A stretch of DNA of 64,000 bases, taken from positions 1,261,932 to 1,325,931 of the forward strand of contig JANEZZ010002705.1 of the NCBI GenBank assembly GCA_026122225.1, written 5' to 3'. Below, in pieces: positions 33,357 through 45,334 of this stretch (within the stretch, counting starts at the first letter, position 1; every line of letters begins with the position of its first letter). The notes below the pieces were generated by a model. It saw only the letters and a list, made by a program, of their open reading frames with translations, was not told the DNA's origin and made no database searches. The translations under genes and the position numbers were made by a program. Source of the DNA: Heloderma charlesbogerti. Lineage: Eukaryota; Chordata; Lepidosauria; Squamata; Helodermatidae.

Positions 33357-33810
33357 TTTGAATGGTGGAAGATATCTTTTCTCACAGTTCACAAATTGCT
33401 GTTAACAGAACAGGGGGAAATCATGGTGTAAAACTATGTCTGAGAACTGCAGGTTAAGACATGGGATCCAGACTTTCACTCAGATTCCCAGCATTTAAGA
33501 CACCATCGTAATTGTTCTACAGCGCCTTTGTTTAAATGAACAGTCCACAAAATGGACGATTCGTTGTTGCGATAGCCTTTGTTTAAATGAACTGGAGTAG
33601 GTACTGCTGTTCTACTTTTTAAGGACATTTGTACTGATGGAGCAGGTGTTGCCACTGAACTGAAGAAGCAGAAGAAGGGTGCAGTCACCCACTCACAGCT
33701 CCGTCCACCCACATTCTTTTCTTTTTTAACCTTAAAAAGAAGAGAGCGAGAGAACCAAGCCACAAGCCAAGCTGGCTCAGAACTGCTCTGCATTTAATAC
33801 GGGGCCGGCT

Positions 33811-33899
33811 GTACGTACAGCTCTGTTGGGAAGAGGCTGTAACTCAAGTGGTAAAGCACATGCTTCGCATGCAGAAGGCCAAGGGTTCCGTTTTCCACA
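33811..33899 (+). mobile_element. tRNA-derived SINE, head only (mirror copy)
   Basis: Mirror of 10447-10535. Confidence 0.65.
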
Positions 33900-33900
33900 T

Positions 33901-34076
33901 CTCCCCTTAAAACCATCTCTTTGCCAATGGTTTTTAACTTGTTTTTGAACCATTTTACAGTTTTGAATGTCAAAGGGTTTATATTATGTTTTATCATGCT
34001 GTGAATGGCCCAGAGAGGTTTGGCGACTGGCCAGTATAGAAATGTAATGAATGAGTGAATTAATGAATGAAGGTAG
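33901..34076 (+). mobile_element. L2 LINE 3' tail (mirror copy)
   Basis: Mirror of 10270-10445. Confidence 0.7.
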
Positions 34077-34163
34077 CATGAACATAAACGTAAGAAGAGC
34101 CCTGCTGGCAGCGGTGTAGTGGTCAGTTTCGAAGTGTCATTTCTTGTAATAATAACAAAAATG

Positions 34164-34751
34164 TCCCCAAAGAGTCTTGTGGCACTTTAATGACAAATAA
34201 ATATATTATGGCATAAGCTGTCGTGGACTAGAGCCCACTTCATCAGTTGCGTGAACTGTTTGAGCTGCAGGTCTATATACACTTGTTGTGGGGCGGGGGT
34301 AAACACTGGCCATTCACAAAACTGCTGTTGCTGATAACACAAATAATGTGATGCAATGCACATGTTTTTGTGAGTGCCCCTTGTTAATAATGTAATTGTC
34401 ACTGTCTGTACTTTCTGCTTTTCATTTCCCACTGACCTCACTGTTCATTTCTCCCCACCATCACCACTTGCCTTAGATTGAGTCAGACCCTTGGTCCATC
34501 TAGCCCAGTATTGTTGACACTAACTGGCAGCAGTTCTCCAAGGGTTCAGGCAGGAGTTTTTCTAGCCCTACCTAGAGGTGCCAGGAATCAAACCGGAGCC
34601 TTTCTGCATGCATAACACGTGCTTTACCATTGAGCCATACGCCTTGGGGGAACATTTCATCCATCTGAATACGTGAACTCTGGATCATGAAACCTTTGGG
34701 CCTAATAAATTTGTTAGTTTTTAGGGTGCCACAAGACTCTTTATTGCTTTT
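34164..34751. mobile_element. Unnamed element with inverted ends (mirror copy)
   Basis: Mirror of 9595-10182. Confidence 0.5.
34461..34641 (-). mobile_element. tRNA-derived SINE (mirror copy)
   Basis: Mirror of 9705-9885. Confidence 0.8.
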
Positions 34752-35007
34752 GCTGCAACAGAGTAACATGGTTAATCCTCTGGAAAAACTGTCCCAACAT
34801 TGGGAGGGGAAAAGCAGACTGCTGTTTGCAAAACTAAGATGAGTGGTTAGAATCCAAAGGATCATCTTCTCCCCAGTGAACATGCCTGGACGTTGAGATA
34901 TTCTGGAGAGACCCTTCTCTGTATTTCGCCTGCATCTCAAGTTAATTTGGCAGGAACTCAAGAAAGGGCCTTCTCAGTGGTTGCACCCAGATTTGGAATT
35001 CCCTACC

Positions 35008-35965
35008 TAGAGATGTAAAATTTCTGGAATTTTGAGCCCATGGGGAAAAAACCACATGGTTGTTTTGGGGGGTGGGGTATGTGTGTGTGAAAAAACTGGA
35101 AATCTTGGAAAAATTGAAAAATAAGCAATATTGGTTTTTTAGCATACTTTGCAGATCCAAAGTCACTTTGTTGCTTTAAGACAGCCTTCTCCAACCTGAT
35201 GTCCTCCAAGTATTTTGGACTTCAGCTTCCATCAGCTTCAGGCAGCTTGGCCAATGGTCAGGAATGCTGGGCACTGCAGTCCAAAACATCTGGAGGGCAC
35301 CAGGTTGGGGAGGGCTGCTTTAGGAGCATAAAGCAGCCTGTCTGTTCCTAAGGTTATTTTATGTATGACTTAGTTTACTCATAAACTTATCATTAGATTT
35401 TAAAACTTTAAAAAGTAAACTCAGTAAATTTGTAATTATTGTCTGAATAGATTAGAGGTACATCAAACGACTGCTACAGCATCCGAAACACAGGACTCTA
35501 TAGAACAAAACCCAAGCTGTCAAGAATGCACATTTACTGTCAAGAATGCACAGTGGTGACTCTACTCACATGTTGGGAAACTGAGCATAAATGTCTATCA
35601 GTAAAATATATTTTAGATCAATAATTTTAATAAGGAATGAACGAACGAACTATGCTGGGAATCTTACAGAGAGGATTAAAAATTTATTTTACCCCATGGC
35701 TTCCTTATTCCCAGACATTTTACATCTCTAGTCTGTCTATAAAAGTGTTCTTATTACATAGTTTTTAGAAATCGTTTTGGGGGGGAATAAAGGCTGGTTA
35801 ACAATATATAAATACTTTGACTTAAATTCTAAAAGAAAATATTTCATAATCCAAAGCTGTTCAATTTTTTGGTAAAAAAACAAAAACCGTCCTCAAAAAA
35901 AAAAAGGGAAAAAAAGTTTCCCCCCCAATTTTTCCCGTTTTTTCCCCCAGGCCTTCACATCTCTG
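35008..35965. mobile_element. hAT-like element, 958 bp (mirror copy)
   Basis: Mirror of 8382-9338. It is one base longer because of the C7 run at 35920-35926, the only arm difference I found. Confidence 0.8.
35182..35317. mobile_element. Palindromic MITE, 136 bp (mirror copy)
   Basis: Mirror of 9029-9164. Confidence 0.8.
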
Positions 35966-36935
35966 TCCCTACCAAGGGAGGCAAAACCCTTTTTATTTAA
36001 ACAGGCATTTGACCTATAGAGCTAATCTGTTTTCCCTGCTGCTGTATGTTTTAACCTGTATTTTAATGTAGATGCTTAACTGGCTACTATTTTTATATGC
36101 TCTTGTTTGATTTTTAGATGGCTTTATCGTGTTTGTTATGTTACTTTTTAAATTGTGGGTTTTACTGTTAGTAGCCATCTTGAGCACATTTTAGGGAAAG
36201 GTGGGGTGCAATTGTCATCAACCAACCACTCCATTCAATTTGGCATTCCCGAGGAAGCTTTGGACTCATGGTTCTGGAAAAAACAGTTCCCTCATACCAA
36301 ATGGTGCGACATTTCAGAAATGGGGGGTTTCAAAAGTGGTTTGGGGATATGGCATGTGGGTCTGCAGTTCAAAGAACACAACAATTCAAAGACTGCGCTG
36401 GGCATGTCAGAGCCCTTAGGCATGTCTAAAGCTCTTTGAATCCATGCCTTTGTCTAAATAGAAGGTTATTGAGCCTGGCAATAGCCTGTAATACTAAAGT
36501 CTCTGTTTACAATGGCTTAATTAAGCTGTGCTGCCTTAATTGGATTGCAGCTGTCAGCACCGTAGTGTTCATTTCTGAATCCATAATGTAGATTGATAAC
36601 CGACAGCTCATATCCCCCTGTGGCTTCCAAGAATTCTTCACCGATAGGGATGTTTTAAGAGTTAATATGCTGAGGTTCTGGATTTAATGCGCAGAAACTA
36701 ACGAACTAGATTTGTTAGGAACCAGGGAAACCATGATCCACATTTACACACACGATTTTTAAAATACAACAAAGACAAATTCTGCTTTTAGCCTGGCTCA
36801 TATCAAAAATGTCCCATGTAAAGTGGCCCTGTTGCTGCAGACTTGGGGAGGAAGTAATATATGAGCAGAAGCAATGATGCCTGCTTCCTGGTCATTATTT
36901 ATAGGAGTACAGCAATATATATTTTAACTTGCCAC

Positions 36936-37189
36936 TAAAAAAAAAAATGCAACTGGGAAGCAGTGTGATTTTTAAAATTTAAAAAATGCAATTTAAAACA
37001 TGCAATTTAAAATTTAAAAAATGCAGTTTAAAAAATGCAACTGGGAAGCAGTGTGATTTTTAAAATTTAAAAAATGCAATTTAAAATTTAAAAAATGCAA
37101 TTTAAAAAATGCAACTGGGAAGCAGTGTGATTTTTAAAATTTAAAAAATGCAATTTAAAAAATGCAACTGGGAAGCAGTGTGATTTTTA
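36936..37189 (-). repeat. A/T-rich minisatellite (mirror copy)
   Basis: Mirror of 7158-7411. The four units have the same lengths, which is notable for a repeat type prone to length change. Confidence 0.9.
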
Positions 37190-37901
37190 CCAGCTCATAC
37201 AGTACTTCCCCCACATGGCTGTGATGGATAGGACAGTTGTGCCTGGAGAAGAACCGGGCCTGAGCTCCGTAATCATCAATAGACATTTCTTTAATTGCAG
37301 ATGGTATAGGCTACAAATGTAACAAGTAGTGATCTGCAACAGAACATTGCAGTGTATTTCCAGCCCCCAATAAACCCAGGGGAGAGAGAGAAAAAATAGG
37401 GTCTAACAGCACAATTCTGTGCATATTTTTTGGGAATTCTGTCTCACTGTGTTCAGTGGCCCTTCCTCCTTTGTGTGTCGGACTGCATCCTAGAGGAACC
37501 AGGGAGTTCCATTTTCAGGCAGTGGGTTGAGGTATTCTAGTATGTCTTATCTCTATAGGCTCAACTGCAATCAACCTTCCATAAGTCCTGAAAACTCTTG
37601 GGTTCTTGTCACACCATTTTGTGGTCGAGTTTTTTTGCATTTTTTTAAAGTCTTTCATTTTACAAATATACTTCTGCATGCCTAGGGAGTCATCTGAGTA
37701 GGTAGAACCCCTCCTCGCTCTTATTTTTGCCTAGACGTTTATATCCTCATTTCATGGTGGGGGAAAGGGGCTCACCTCCTGTTCGCCATTTGCTCTTAGC
37801 GAAATGAGATCTCTTAGACTGCTGCTTCCTCCAATACCCAACTGATGGTGCTTAGTGATTCGGGTGAAGGGGAGGCCTCTCATGCAGATACCCAAAGAGA
37901 A

Positions 37902-38317
37902 TGCTCTTAGAAGGGGTCACAGCTCAGTGGCTGAGCCAGTGGAGGCTGGTGGCTCCGATTGCGGTCGGGCTGTGAATCCATTCTGGGTTTCAGACAGAAC
38001 CAGCCAGAACTCCAAAGGAGCTATCCAAGGTGCTGAGCCATAGCCCTAAACTCGGTTCAGTACATTGGATAGCTCTTAGCATTCTGGCTGGTTCTGACTG
38101 AAACCCAGAATGGATTCACAGCCCCACCGAAATCAGAGCCACCAGGCTCCACTGGGCCAAGCACATGCAGAAAGTCCTGGGTTCAATCCCTGAAACTCCA
38201 GATGCAATACTGGGAAAGGCTTCATCCGGAGATCTTGGAGAACTGCTGGCAGTCACAGCAGAGAATACTAGGCTAAATGGAGCAGCAGTCTGACTCAGCC
38301 TAAGGCAGCTGTATATG
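37902..38317 (+). mobile_element. tRNA-derived SINE split by a MITE (mirror copy)
   Basis: Mirror of 6030-6445. Confidence 0.8.
37937..38154. mobile_element. Palindromic hAT-like MITE, 218 bp (mirror copy)
   Basis: Mirror of 6193-6410. Confidence 0.75.
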
Positions 38318-38386
38318 TCTATATATTTAAAGTCAAAACTTTAAATTAACAGAAGTAAAACGATGTACGATCACCTACATAATTAC

Positions 38387-38494
38387 AAGCAGACACAGGG
38401 GATATCAACTGCTTTGGCGTTTGTGAACCGCCCAGAGAGCTTTGGCTATTGGGTGGCATTGAAATGAAATAAATAAATAAAAATAAAATAAACG
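38387..38494 (+). mobile_element. L2 LINE 3' tail (mirror copy)
   Basis: Mirror of 5853-5960. Confidence 0.75.
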
Positions 38495-39964
38495 GCTACC
38501 TTTTTAATACATTAAAATATTTGCTTTAACGAAGTTATAGGAACAGTGCATAAAACTGCACGATGGTAGACCAGTAGCAGAGCTAGGAAAACTGTGTTAT
38601 CACCAATTCCTGCTGTTGTAAATGGCCGCTGTACCTACCTCATACATATTGGAGCTTTGCTTAGAAATGTCAGAGGCTGTAGCTCTTGCATTTCATGGCA
38701 TGTTTACCCCACTGATTGCTTTCCCCCCCTCTATATACCCTTGTAAGATAGAGATACATTTAGCGTCTGCAGCAAAATGTTGCAGTGTGGAGTGCTGCTG
38801 TTCAGTGTTCCAGCCGGCCCATCAGTCATGCCTTCTTTCAGGGTACTCCATTCTCTCCCCCGATTTTCTGGGTAGTTCCACCAACAGTCACTCGGCATTC
38901 TGTGCCCACTGAGCCTGCTCAGTCCCCATTGAGAGCTTTTTTGTGTGGTCCCTCCCCTTGACCTTGAGGTTTTTTTTCCTAAATATTTTTGTTCTTCTGC
39001 AAACCCTTGGGTTCTTCCAAGCCTGTTGATACCTCCCTCCTGCATGTGGATGGTGCCATGTGGATGGCAGGGATGGGGGAGCCATATTGTCGTCCAGAGG
39101 CCTGGCCCTGCAGCCACTTCCTACCCATGTTGTCTCTTCACACTAGTAGCACATGACGGCGTCCTTTCTCTTCTCTCTGAAGTGTCCTTTTTTATTATTA
39201 AAAGGGGGCATTATTTTCATGCAGGGCCATTTCCAAGCAAACGCCCCTGTGAAAACCCAACCCAACTGGGTACCATCCTCTGAGAAGACTCTATCCCCGC
39301 CCCTCAGACAGAGAATGTTTTGAATGGTGTCCGTTTTTGAGACTTTAAAGCGAACTGCCATAAATGTTGTGTCTGGTGTCGTGCCAGCGGCTTTCTTGGT
39401 GCCTTAAAAAAAGAGAAAGAAAAACGGAAGGAATTGGGACACAAGGAACAGGGTAATAGATGGCTTAGTGTTCTTTGCTTGTGTCTCCTCACGACCCAGC
39501 ACAATGGCACCAATGTTTCAGTGCAAATAAATCAAGGGAGGCCTTGCCAGTTTTCCTTTCCTTTCACATGTAATATCTGCCCCACGAAGCCCACCACAGA
39601 GAGGGGCCAGTTCCCTCGACTGTGCCCCGTTCTTTTTTTGTGCACAATGGTGGCTGTTTTTCCTGGCTGTTGCCAGCCTTGTTTCCTGGGTTTATCTTAA
39701 CATTATGCACATGGAGAGAAATGTTTGAGGAGTGTTAGGCTGTGGAGATTAAAGGGCCGAGGCTCCGTGCAACTTGGAACATTGCCACTGTCTGTTTCTG
39801 GAGGGAAGCCTCTGATCCTGTCAGGCTCTGAACCACCAGCATAGAGCTTGAGTCTCTACAGTTCAGGTCATCCGCACCTGGGGAAAAAAAGGCTGTCGTA
39901 AGAGCTGGAAAAGGTACAGGAAGGGACAGCTAAAATGATCAAAGGAGTTGGGGCATGTCCCCCA

Positions 39965-40044
39965 TGCCTGCCTGCCTGCCTGCCTGCCTGCCTTCCTTCC
40001 TTCCTTCCTTCCTTCCTTCCTTCCTTCCTTCCTTCCTTCCTTCC
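39965..40044 (-). repeat. Compound microsatellite (mirror copy)
   Basis: Mirror of 4303-4382, with TGCC then TTCC units. The unit count matches the left arm. Confidence 0.95.
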
Positions 40045-40192
40045 ATTTCTATACCACCCAATAGCCAAACCTCTCTGAGCACTTCACAACAATTTCCAAG
40101 ATAAAGTACAGCATAAAAAACTAAATATACCAAATTGAAAAATAATTTAAATTGCTAAAAGCAATTTCAGTAAAATATGAGACCTCTTCAGA
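40045..40192 (-). mobile_element. L2 LINE 3' tail (mirror copy)
   Basis: Mirror of 4155-4302. Confidence 0.7.
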
Positions 40193-40290
40193 CAGCACGC
40201 ATAAATGCCCCATCATATGCCATTAAACGCCTTGGAGTTTTAGTTTTGAAAAAAGACAACTGAGGGACAAACTACACATTACGTAAATTG

Positions 40291-40504
40291 CGTAGTGTGT
40301 CATTAAGGCTTAAAGAAAGAGAGAGAATGGCCTCTATTGACACCAATGGAGAGTTTTTCTCTTTTTTCAACCCCCCCCTGCACATTTGGGGGGGGGATTT
40401 TTGGGAAGCAAACAGTGGTGGCATGGTTCCAATCTGAATTGGGGCTATGCACATTTACTCTAGAGTAAAAAAAAGAGAGCTAGAGGTAAGCCTCAACTAC
40501 ACGC
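40291..40504. mobile_element. Putative small foldback element (mirror copy)
   Basis: Mirror of 3843-4056. Confidence 0.4.
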
Positions 40505-40934
40505 TACACAATTAATATAACATTTCTCCCTAAGAAGGTGGCATGATGGACATTTATAAAACTATGCAAAGTATGGAGAAATTCAATAGCATTTTTCCCT
40601 TTTCTTGTCCCTTTCACATAACACTCAGGGCTACCTAATAGAACTGATCAGCAGTGGGCAGGCAAAAAGAGATAACTTATTTGTACAGCGACATAATTAA
40701 TGGGCTGAATTCTCTGCCACAAGAATGTGGTAATGGACACTAGCTGATATAGTTTTAAGGTGTGTGGGGGTAAACAGATTAAGTAGAGGACTTGTCTACC
40801 AATGTCTAGCAGCCATGATGGCATGTTCAGAGGCACTATGCCACTGAGCACCAATTGCTAGGTGCCTTTATTTATTTGATTTTATTTATTTAGAATACTT
40901 CCATCCTGCTTTCTAGTCCAGAGATGGGGAACTT

Positions 40935-41641
40935 ATTTATTTGTTTGTTTATCTGTTTGTTTATTACATTTCTATACTGCCCAATAGACAGAGCTCTCTG
41001 GGTGGTTCATAGCAATTAAAACCATAAAATACAAGATGATAAAATATAGTGTAAAAGTTTAGAAACTACAGTATAAAATAAAAATAAAAACCAAAATAAA
41101 ACCTAGAAGCAATACAAAGATTTAAAATATAGTGCCAGATTTAAAACAGAAACTGAAAGATTAAAATGCCTGGGAAAATTAAAAAGAAAAGAAAAGAAAG
41201 GTCTTCACCTGGCTCCAAAAAGAGTACAACGTAGGCGCCAGGCGAGCCTGTCTGGGAAGCTCATTCCACAACTGGGGTGCCACAACAGAAAAGGCCCTGT
41301 TCTTAGCGGCTATTCACCTCGCTTCATTTGGCGGGGGCTCCTGGAGAAGGACTGCTGATCTTAGGGTCTGGGCAGATATATATGGCAGGAGATGATCCTT
41401 CAGGTAACCTGGCCCCAAGCCATTTGGGGCTTGAACTTTAATATCAGTGCTTTAAATTGGGCCTGGACATGGACTGGCAGCCAGTGCAGATGGAAAAGTA
41501 CTGGCATAATCTGATCACATTAGCTAGCTCCCGTTAACCATGTTGCTGCCCTGTTTTGGAGCTGCTGAAGTTTCTGGACCGTTTTCAAAGGCAGCCCCCA
41601 TGACACATTGCAGCAATCCAGACACGAGGTTATCAAAGCAT
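40935..41641 (-). mobile_element. L2 LINE 3' end (mirror copy)
   Basis: Mirror of 2706-3412. Confidence 0.85.
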
Positions 41642-41727
41642 GGATCACCCTCCAGATGTTGTTGGATGGCAGCTCCCATCAGCCCTAGCCAGCACAGCCT
41701 AGATTGAAGAATGCTGGGAGTTAACAG
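41642..41727. mobile_element. MITE remnant (mirror copy)
   Basis: Mirror of 2620-2705. Confidence 0.5.
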
Positions 41728-41906
41728 TCCAGCAGCATCTGATGCACCTCACGTTCCTCATCCATGTTCTAGCACCATGAGCCTCTGAAAGCAAATCACA
41801 CTCAAATGTACAGGAATGTAGTACAGGAAGCAAAATTACACGGGTTTCTGTACAAGAACCAGGATTATTCAGGCAGCCTTGCTTCCTTTCGTCGCTGGAA
41901 CTCAGC

Positions 41907-42097
41907 CCATGAGGGAAGCACTTTTCCCTTGCTGATACTGGGCAGTTGCCAGGAAGTAGCTCCCACTGAGGTCCTCTGAGGCCTTTATAACCTGCTTGCA
42001 GCCCTCCCCCAAGCATTGGTTAGCCACTCTGGGAAGCAGGATGTTGGATTGCATGGTTCTTTGATCCGATCCAGCAGGGCTCTTTTTCTGTTCTTCT
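41907..42097 (+). mobile_element. CR1-type LINE 3' end, diverged (mirror copy)
   Basis: Mirror of 2250-2440. Confidence 0.6.
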
Positions 42098-42290
42098 GCC
42101 CCAATGGAGACTGGATTCCCTTAGGTGTTGCACGAGCCCTGCATGATAATTGACTCGCGGTGTATCAAACAGTGTTTACATCTCCATTTATGGCTGCAAG
42201 AGAGGCCTGTGGAGATGGATTGAATTCGCAGGACTCTACGGCAGTGTCAGAATCTGAGATGGTACATGGGAGCTCCAGGAGCTGAGGGGT

Positions 42291-42574
42291 CCAGTGGCGC
42301 TAGCTGTTCAGGGCCACAGGAGTGACTACACCTCTACTGGCCACCGACTTTTCCAGCTGAACATCAGGGAAAACTTCCTGACTGTAAGAGCAATACGACA
42401 ATGGAACCAATTACCTGGGGAGGTGGTGGGCTCTCCCACACTGGAGGCATTCAAGATGAGGCTGGACAGCCACCTGTCAGGGATGCTCTGACTTGGATTC
42501 CTGCATTGAGCAGGGGGTTGGACTCGATGGCCTTGTAGGCCCCTTCCAACCCTACTATTCTATGATTCTATGAC
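42291..42574 (+). mobile_element. CR1 LINE 3' end (mirror copy)
   Basis: Mirror of 1773-2056. Confidence 0.9.
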
Positions 42575-42606
42575 TTATGCAACAAGAAGTGGCTGACTGG
42601 GTAATG

Positions 42607-42832
42607 AAGTCCTAGAAGAGGAACCATGCTGGATCAGACAAAGGGTCCATCTGATCCAGCATTCTGTTCACATAGTGGCTAACCAGCTGCCTGTGGGAAA
42701 CTCACAAGTAGGACATGAGTGCAACAGCACTCTCCACCCATGTTCCCCAGCAACTGGTATACATAGCCTTACTGCCTCTGATACTGGAGGTAGCACATAG
42801 CCATCAGAGCTAGTCACCCTGAATGTGGCCTA
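42607..42832 (-). mobile_element. CR1-type LINE 3' end (mirror copy)
   Basis: Mirror of 1515-1740. Confidence 0.7.
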
Positions 42833-43386
42833 TGAGTTCAGTTGTTAGGAGTTCAAACCATGGTTCACGATCCTGTTGTTAAACTACAACTCCATGTTAC
42901 ATAAGGTGATGTGTGAAGAAAGGTGGCAAGGGGAGAGGTGAGGTGGGAGCATGCTCTCTCAACTGTGATTCTGAGTTGCTAAACTGTGATTTAGAAAGCT
43001 GGGAAATGTACGTCCAAACTGGGATTGAAGCTTGGAAAGCATTGGTTGAGGGCAAGAAATGTTCCTAAGGAATGTCTTTTACCAGTTCATCCGAGAGAGT
43101 GTAGGCAGTCTGGTTCTGTCATGGGGATTAGTGATAACTTTAGGTTTTATTGACTCCCCTCCTCTCCCTGGATTTAAAATCATAACAAAACGAAGAGGTG
43201 ATAACTCTCACCCTCGTTGCTCTCTCTTTAAAGACCAAAATGTCTAGGTTTGTTAGTACATAGTAAGAGATTCATGTAAAACTTAATCTGAGCATTACTT
43301 TTTTATTTTGTTTGGCTTATCCCAGCTCACAAGGTTAGCTTATGTTTTGACCATCATGCTTACCTAGAAACAGGAATGAATGTGCC

Positions 43387-43742
43387 TGCACACTTCAGTC
43401 TTCAGAGGAGGCTCTGCTCCATGTTCCATTGTTGTCTGAGGTGTAGCTGGAAAGACATGGAAAAGAGCCTTTTCAGTGGTGGCACCCAGGCTGTAGAACT
43501 CTCTGCCCCAGGAGAGCAGCTTGACTTTCTCTCTCTCTGGCCACCTTTCTCTCGGTCTGTCCACTTTTCAGTAGCAGAACAACATCCATTTTGTTTAGAT
43601 GCACACACCTTTCCATAGGGTGCTTTCTGTTTTGGTGCGTGTTTGCTGATTTATTCTGCTGCTGTTTATTTGGTTTTGTTTTTATTGTACGTTTATGCTT
43701 TAAAAAAACATTGGAAGTGTTTTGTTGATGGTCAACCCCATT
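43387..43742 (+). mobile_element. L2 LINE 3' fragment (mirror copy)
   Basis: Mirror of 605-960. Confidence 0.6.
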
Positions 43743-43746
43743 AAAC

Positions 43747-43839
43747 TCTTTCCTGAAACTCTGGTGAGCTGGTGCCAGTCAATGTCAACAATACCGAGTT
43801 AGATGGTCCAGTGGTCTGACTCAGTATAAGCTTCCTGTG
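43747..43839 (+). mobile_element. tRNA-derived SINE, 3' part (mirror copy)
   Basis: Mirror of 508-600. Confidence 0.6.
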
Positions 43840-43954
43840 TACTTAGCTCACAGTACAGTCCTGTACATGTCTACTCAGAAGTAAGTCCCATTGAGCTTAC
43901 TGGGACCTTGCTTCTAAGAAAGTGGGTCCAGGACCGCAGCAACCATGACTTGAC

Positions 43955-44100
43955 TCAGCCTCCCGCAACCTGTCACCCCCCTGTTGTGTTGGACTACAAC
44001 TCTCCATCATTCCCAGCTAACATGGCAAATGGTAATGGCAGTTCGGGATGATGGGAGTTGAAGTCCAACACATATGGCGAGCCCCAGGTTGAGGAAGGCG
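43955..44100. mobile_element. Palindromic hAT-like MITE (mirror copy)
   Basis: Mirror of 247-392. Confidence 0.7.
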
Positions 44101-44346
44101 GACTTAACTGATCTTCCCTTACTTATGTTTGCTGACCTTATTCCGCTTGAAATTGCTAGCACAGTGGGTTACTATTCCAATATTCGTGTTGAGGATGGGG
44201 CTCCTTTTTGGATAAGCAAGCCTGCCCCACAGATGAAGCCAGCAGGGAGAACTTTCCCAACTCCAGGACCTCTTTTTATTGTCTTGAAAATGCCTTCACT
44301 TTGCTGTGCGGTTTAAAAAAAACCCAAAAACGTAGAGGGGAAAAAA

Positions 44347-44839
44347 GGCTTTAGATTTCCTCTTGGTTGTATTTTTCTCTCATAGCAAAAGGCTGTGTTT
44401 GCCCTGGGAGAATACTAATGGACTGTGCTTTGAAAGGAACAGCATATGTTTAAAAGAATGGCAACTTTGTTGTCAAATGGAAAATGTTCCTATTCAAAGC
44501 ATACGTGTGTGCGTGCAACCCCCCCGCCCCAACCATTCTTCAGTTCTAATGAGGATGGTGTTCCCACTGGCTAAAAACACCTCCCTTTATCGTCTGTTTT
44601 TCTTGGGGGGACAGTTTTATTTTGCTCTCTGTATATTATGTGTATCTTTTAACTGGAGACGTCGCATCACTCGGAAGCGTCTAGACCAGGGTTTCAAATG
44701 GTTACGCATCTTCTCTTCACAAAACGTTTATTTTCACACTGGCATGTGTCTTGTTTTGTCCTGGAATAGAAGTGGCTGCATTTCCCTGAACCCAGAGAGG
44801 TCCAGTGTGCCTGAAATGGAAAGAACAGTGGGTGGGCCT
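44347..44839. other. Unassigned; one 164-codon open frame
   Basis: The plus-strand frame at 44363-44857 is the longest non-repeat frame outside the arms. It has a hydrophobic stretch ('LFFLGGQFYFALCILCVSF') but no recognised family. It runs into a CR1 tail, which argues that it is chance. No other feature is visible. Confidence 0.4.
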
Positions 44840-44990
44840 GCTGCACAGGATATCTAGAGAACAGGAGGATGCTATTACACTCATGTCCTACTTGTTGGTT
44901 TCCGGCGGGTAGCTGGTTGGCCACTGTGTGAACAGAATGCTGGACTAGATGGACCTTTTTCTAATCCAGCATGGCTTGTCTTATGTTCTT
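44840..44990 (+). mobile_element. CR1-type LINE 3' end (TTCTTATG tail)
   Basis: 'CACTCATGTCCTACTTGTTG', 'TGTGAACAGAATGCTGGACT' and 'TTATGTTCTTATGAC' identify the group. The tail is the first part of the 72-bp tandem unit that follows. Confidence 0.75.
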
Positions 44991-45262
44991 ATGACTATTT
45001 CCCCCAGGTCCGGCCCTACCATTAGGCAAAGTCTGATACAGCATGGCTTGTCTTATGTTCTTATGACTATTTCCCCCAGGTCCGGCCCTACCATTAGGCA
45101 AAGTCTGATACAGCATGGCTTGTCTTATGTTCTTATGACTATTTCCCCCAGGTCCGGCCCTACCATTAGGCAAAGTCTGATACAGCATGGCTTGTTTTAT
45201 ATTATGACTTTTTCCCCCTGGTCCGGCTCTACCATTAGGCAAAGTCTGATACAGCATGGCTC
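44969..45262 (+). repeat. 72-bp minisatellite, about four units
   Basis: 'GCATGGCTTGTCTTATGTTC' recurs at 44969, 45041 and 45113 (exactly 72 bp apart), then with changes at 45185 and 45254 (69 bp). Each unit joins a CR1 octamer tail to 'CCAGGTCCGGCCCTACCATT', the start of a hAT-like MITE. Because 72 is a multiple of three, both strands stay open (157 and 98 codons). I regard those frames as by-products. Confidence 0.95.
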
Positions 45263-45334
45263 TTCTTATGTTACATTATGTTACACTTGGTGGCGATTAT
45301 TACATGGTGGAAATGTTTTCAAGGTTTTTATTTC

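Larger units (their letters stand above)
34846..36197 (+). mobile_element. L2 LINE fragment split by a hAT-like element (mirror copy)
   Basis: Mirror of 8150-9500. Confidence 0.7.
22835..44346. repeat. Right arm of the giant palindrome
   Basis: This is the reverse complement of 1-21511 and one base longer because of seven C at 35920-35926 against six G at 8421-8426. Beyond 44346 the sequence cannot be compared because its partner would lie left of base 1. All elements of the left arm recur here with opposite strand. Confidence 0.97.

Noticed and set aside
44363..44857. 164-codon open frame just outside the palindrome as a host gene
   Set aside because: No recognised domain, no splice context, and the frame runs into a CR1 3' tail.
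44969..45262. CRISPR-like direct repeats
   Set aside because: The units are contiguous tandem copies without unique spacers, and the genome is vertebrate.
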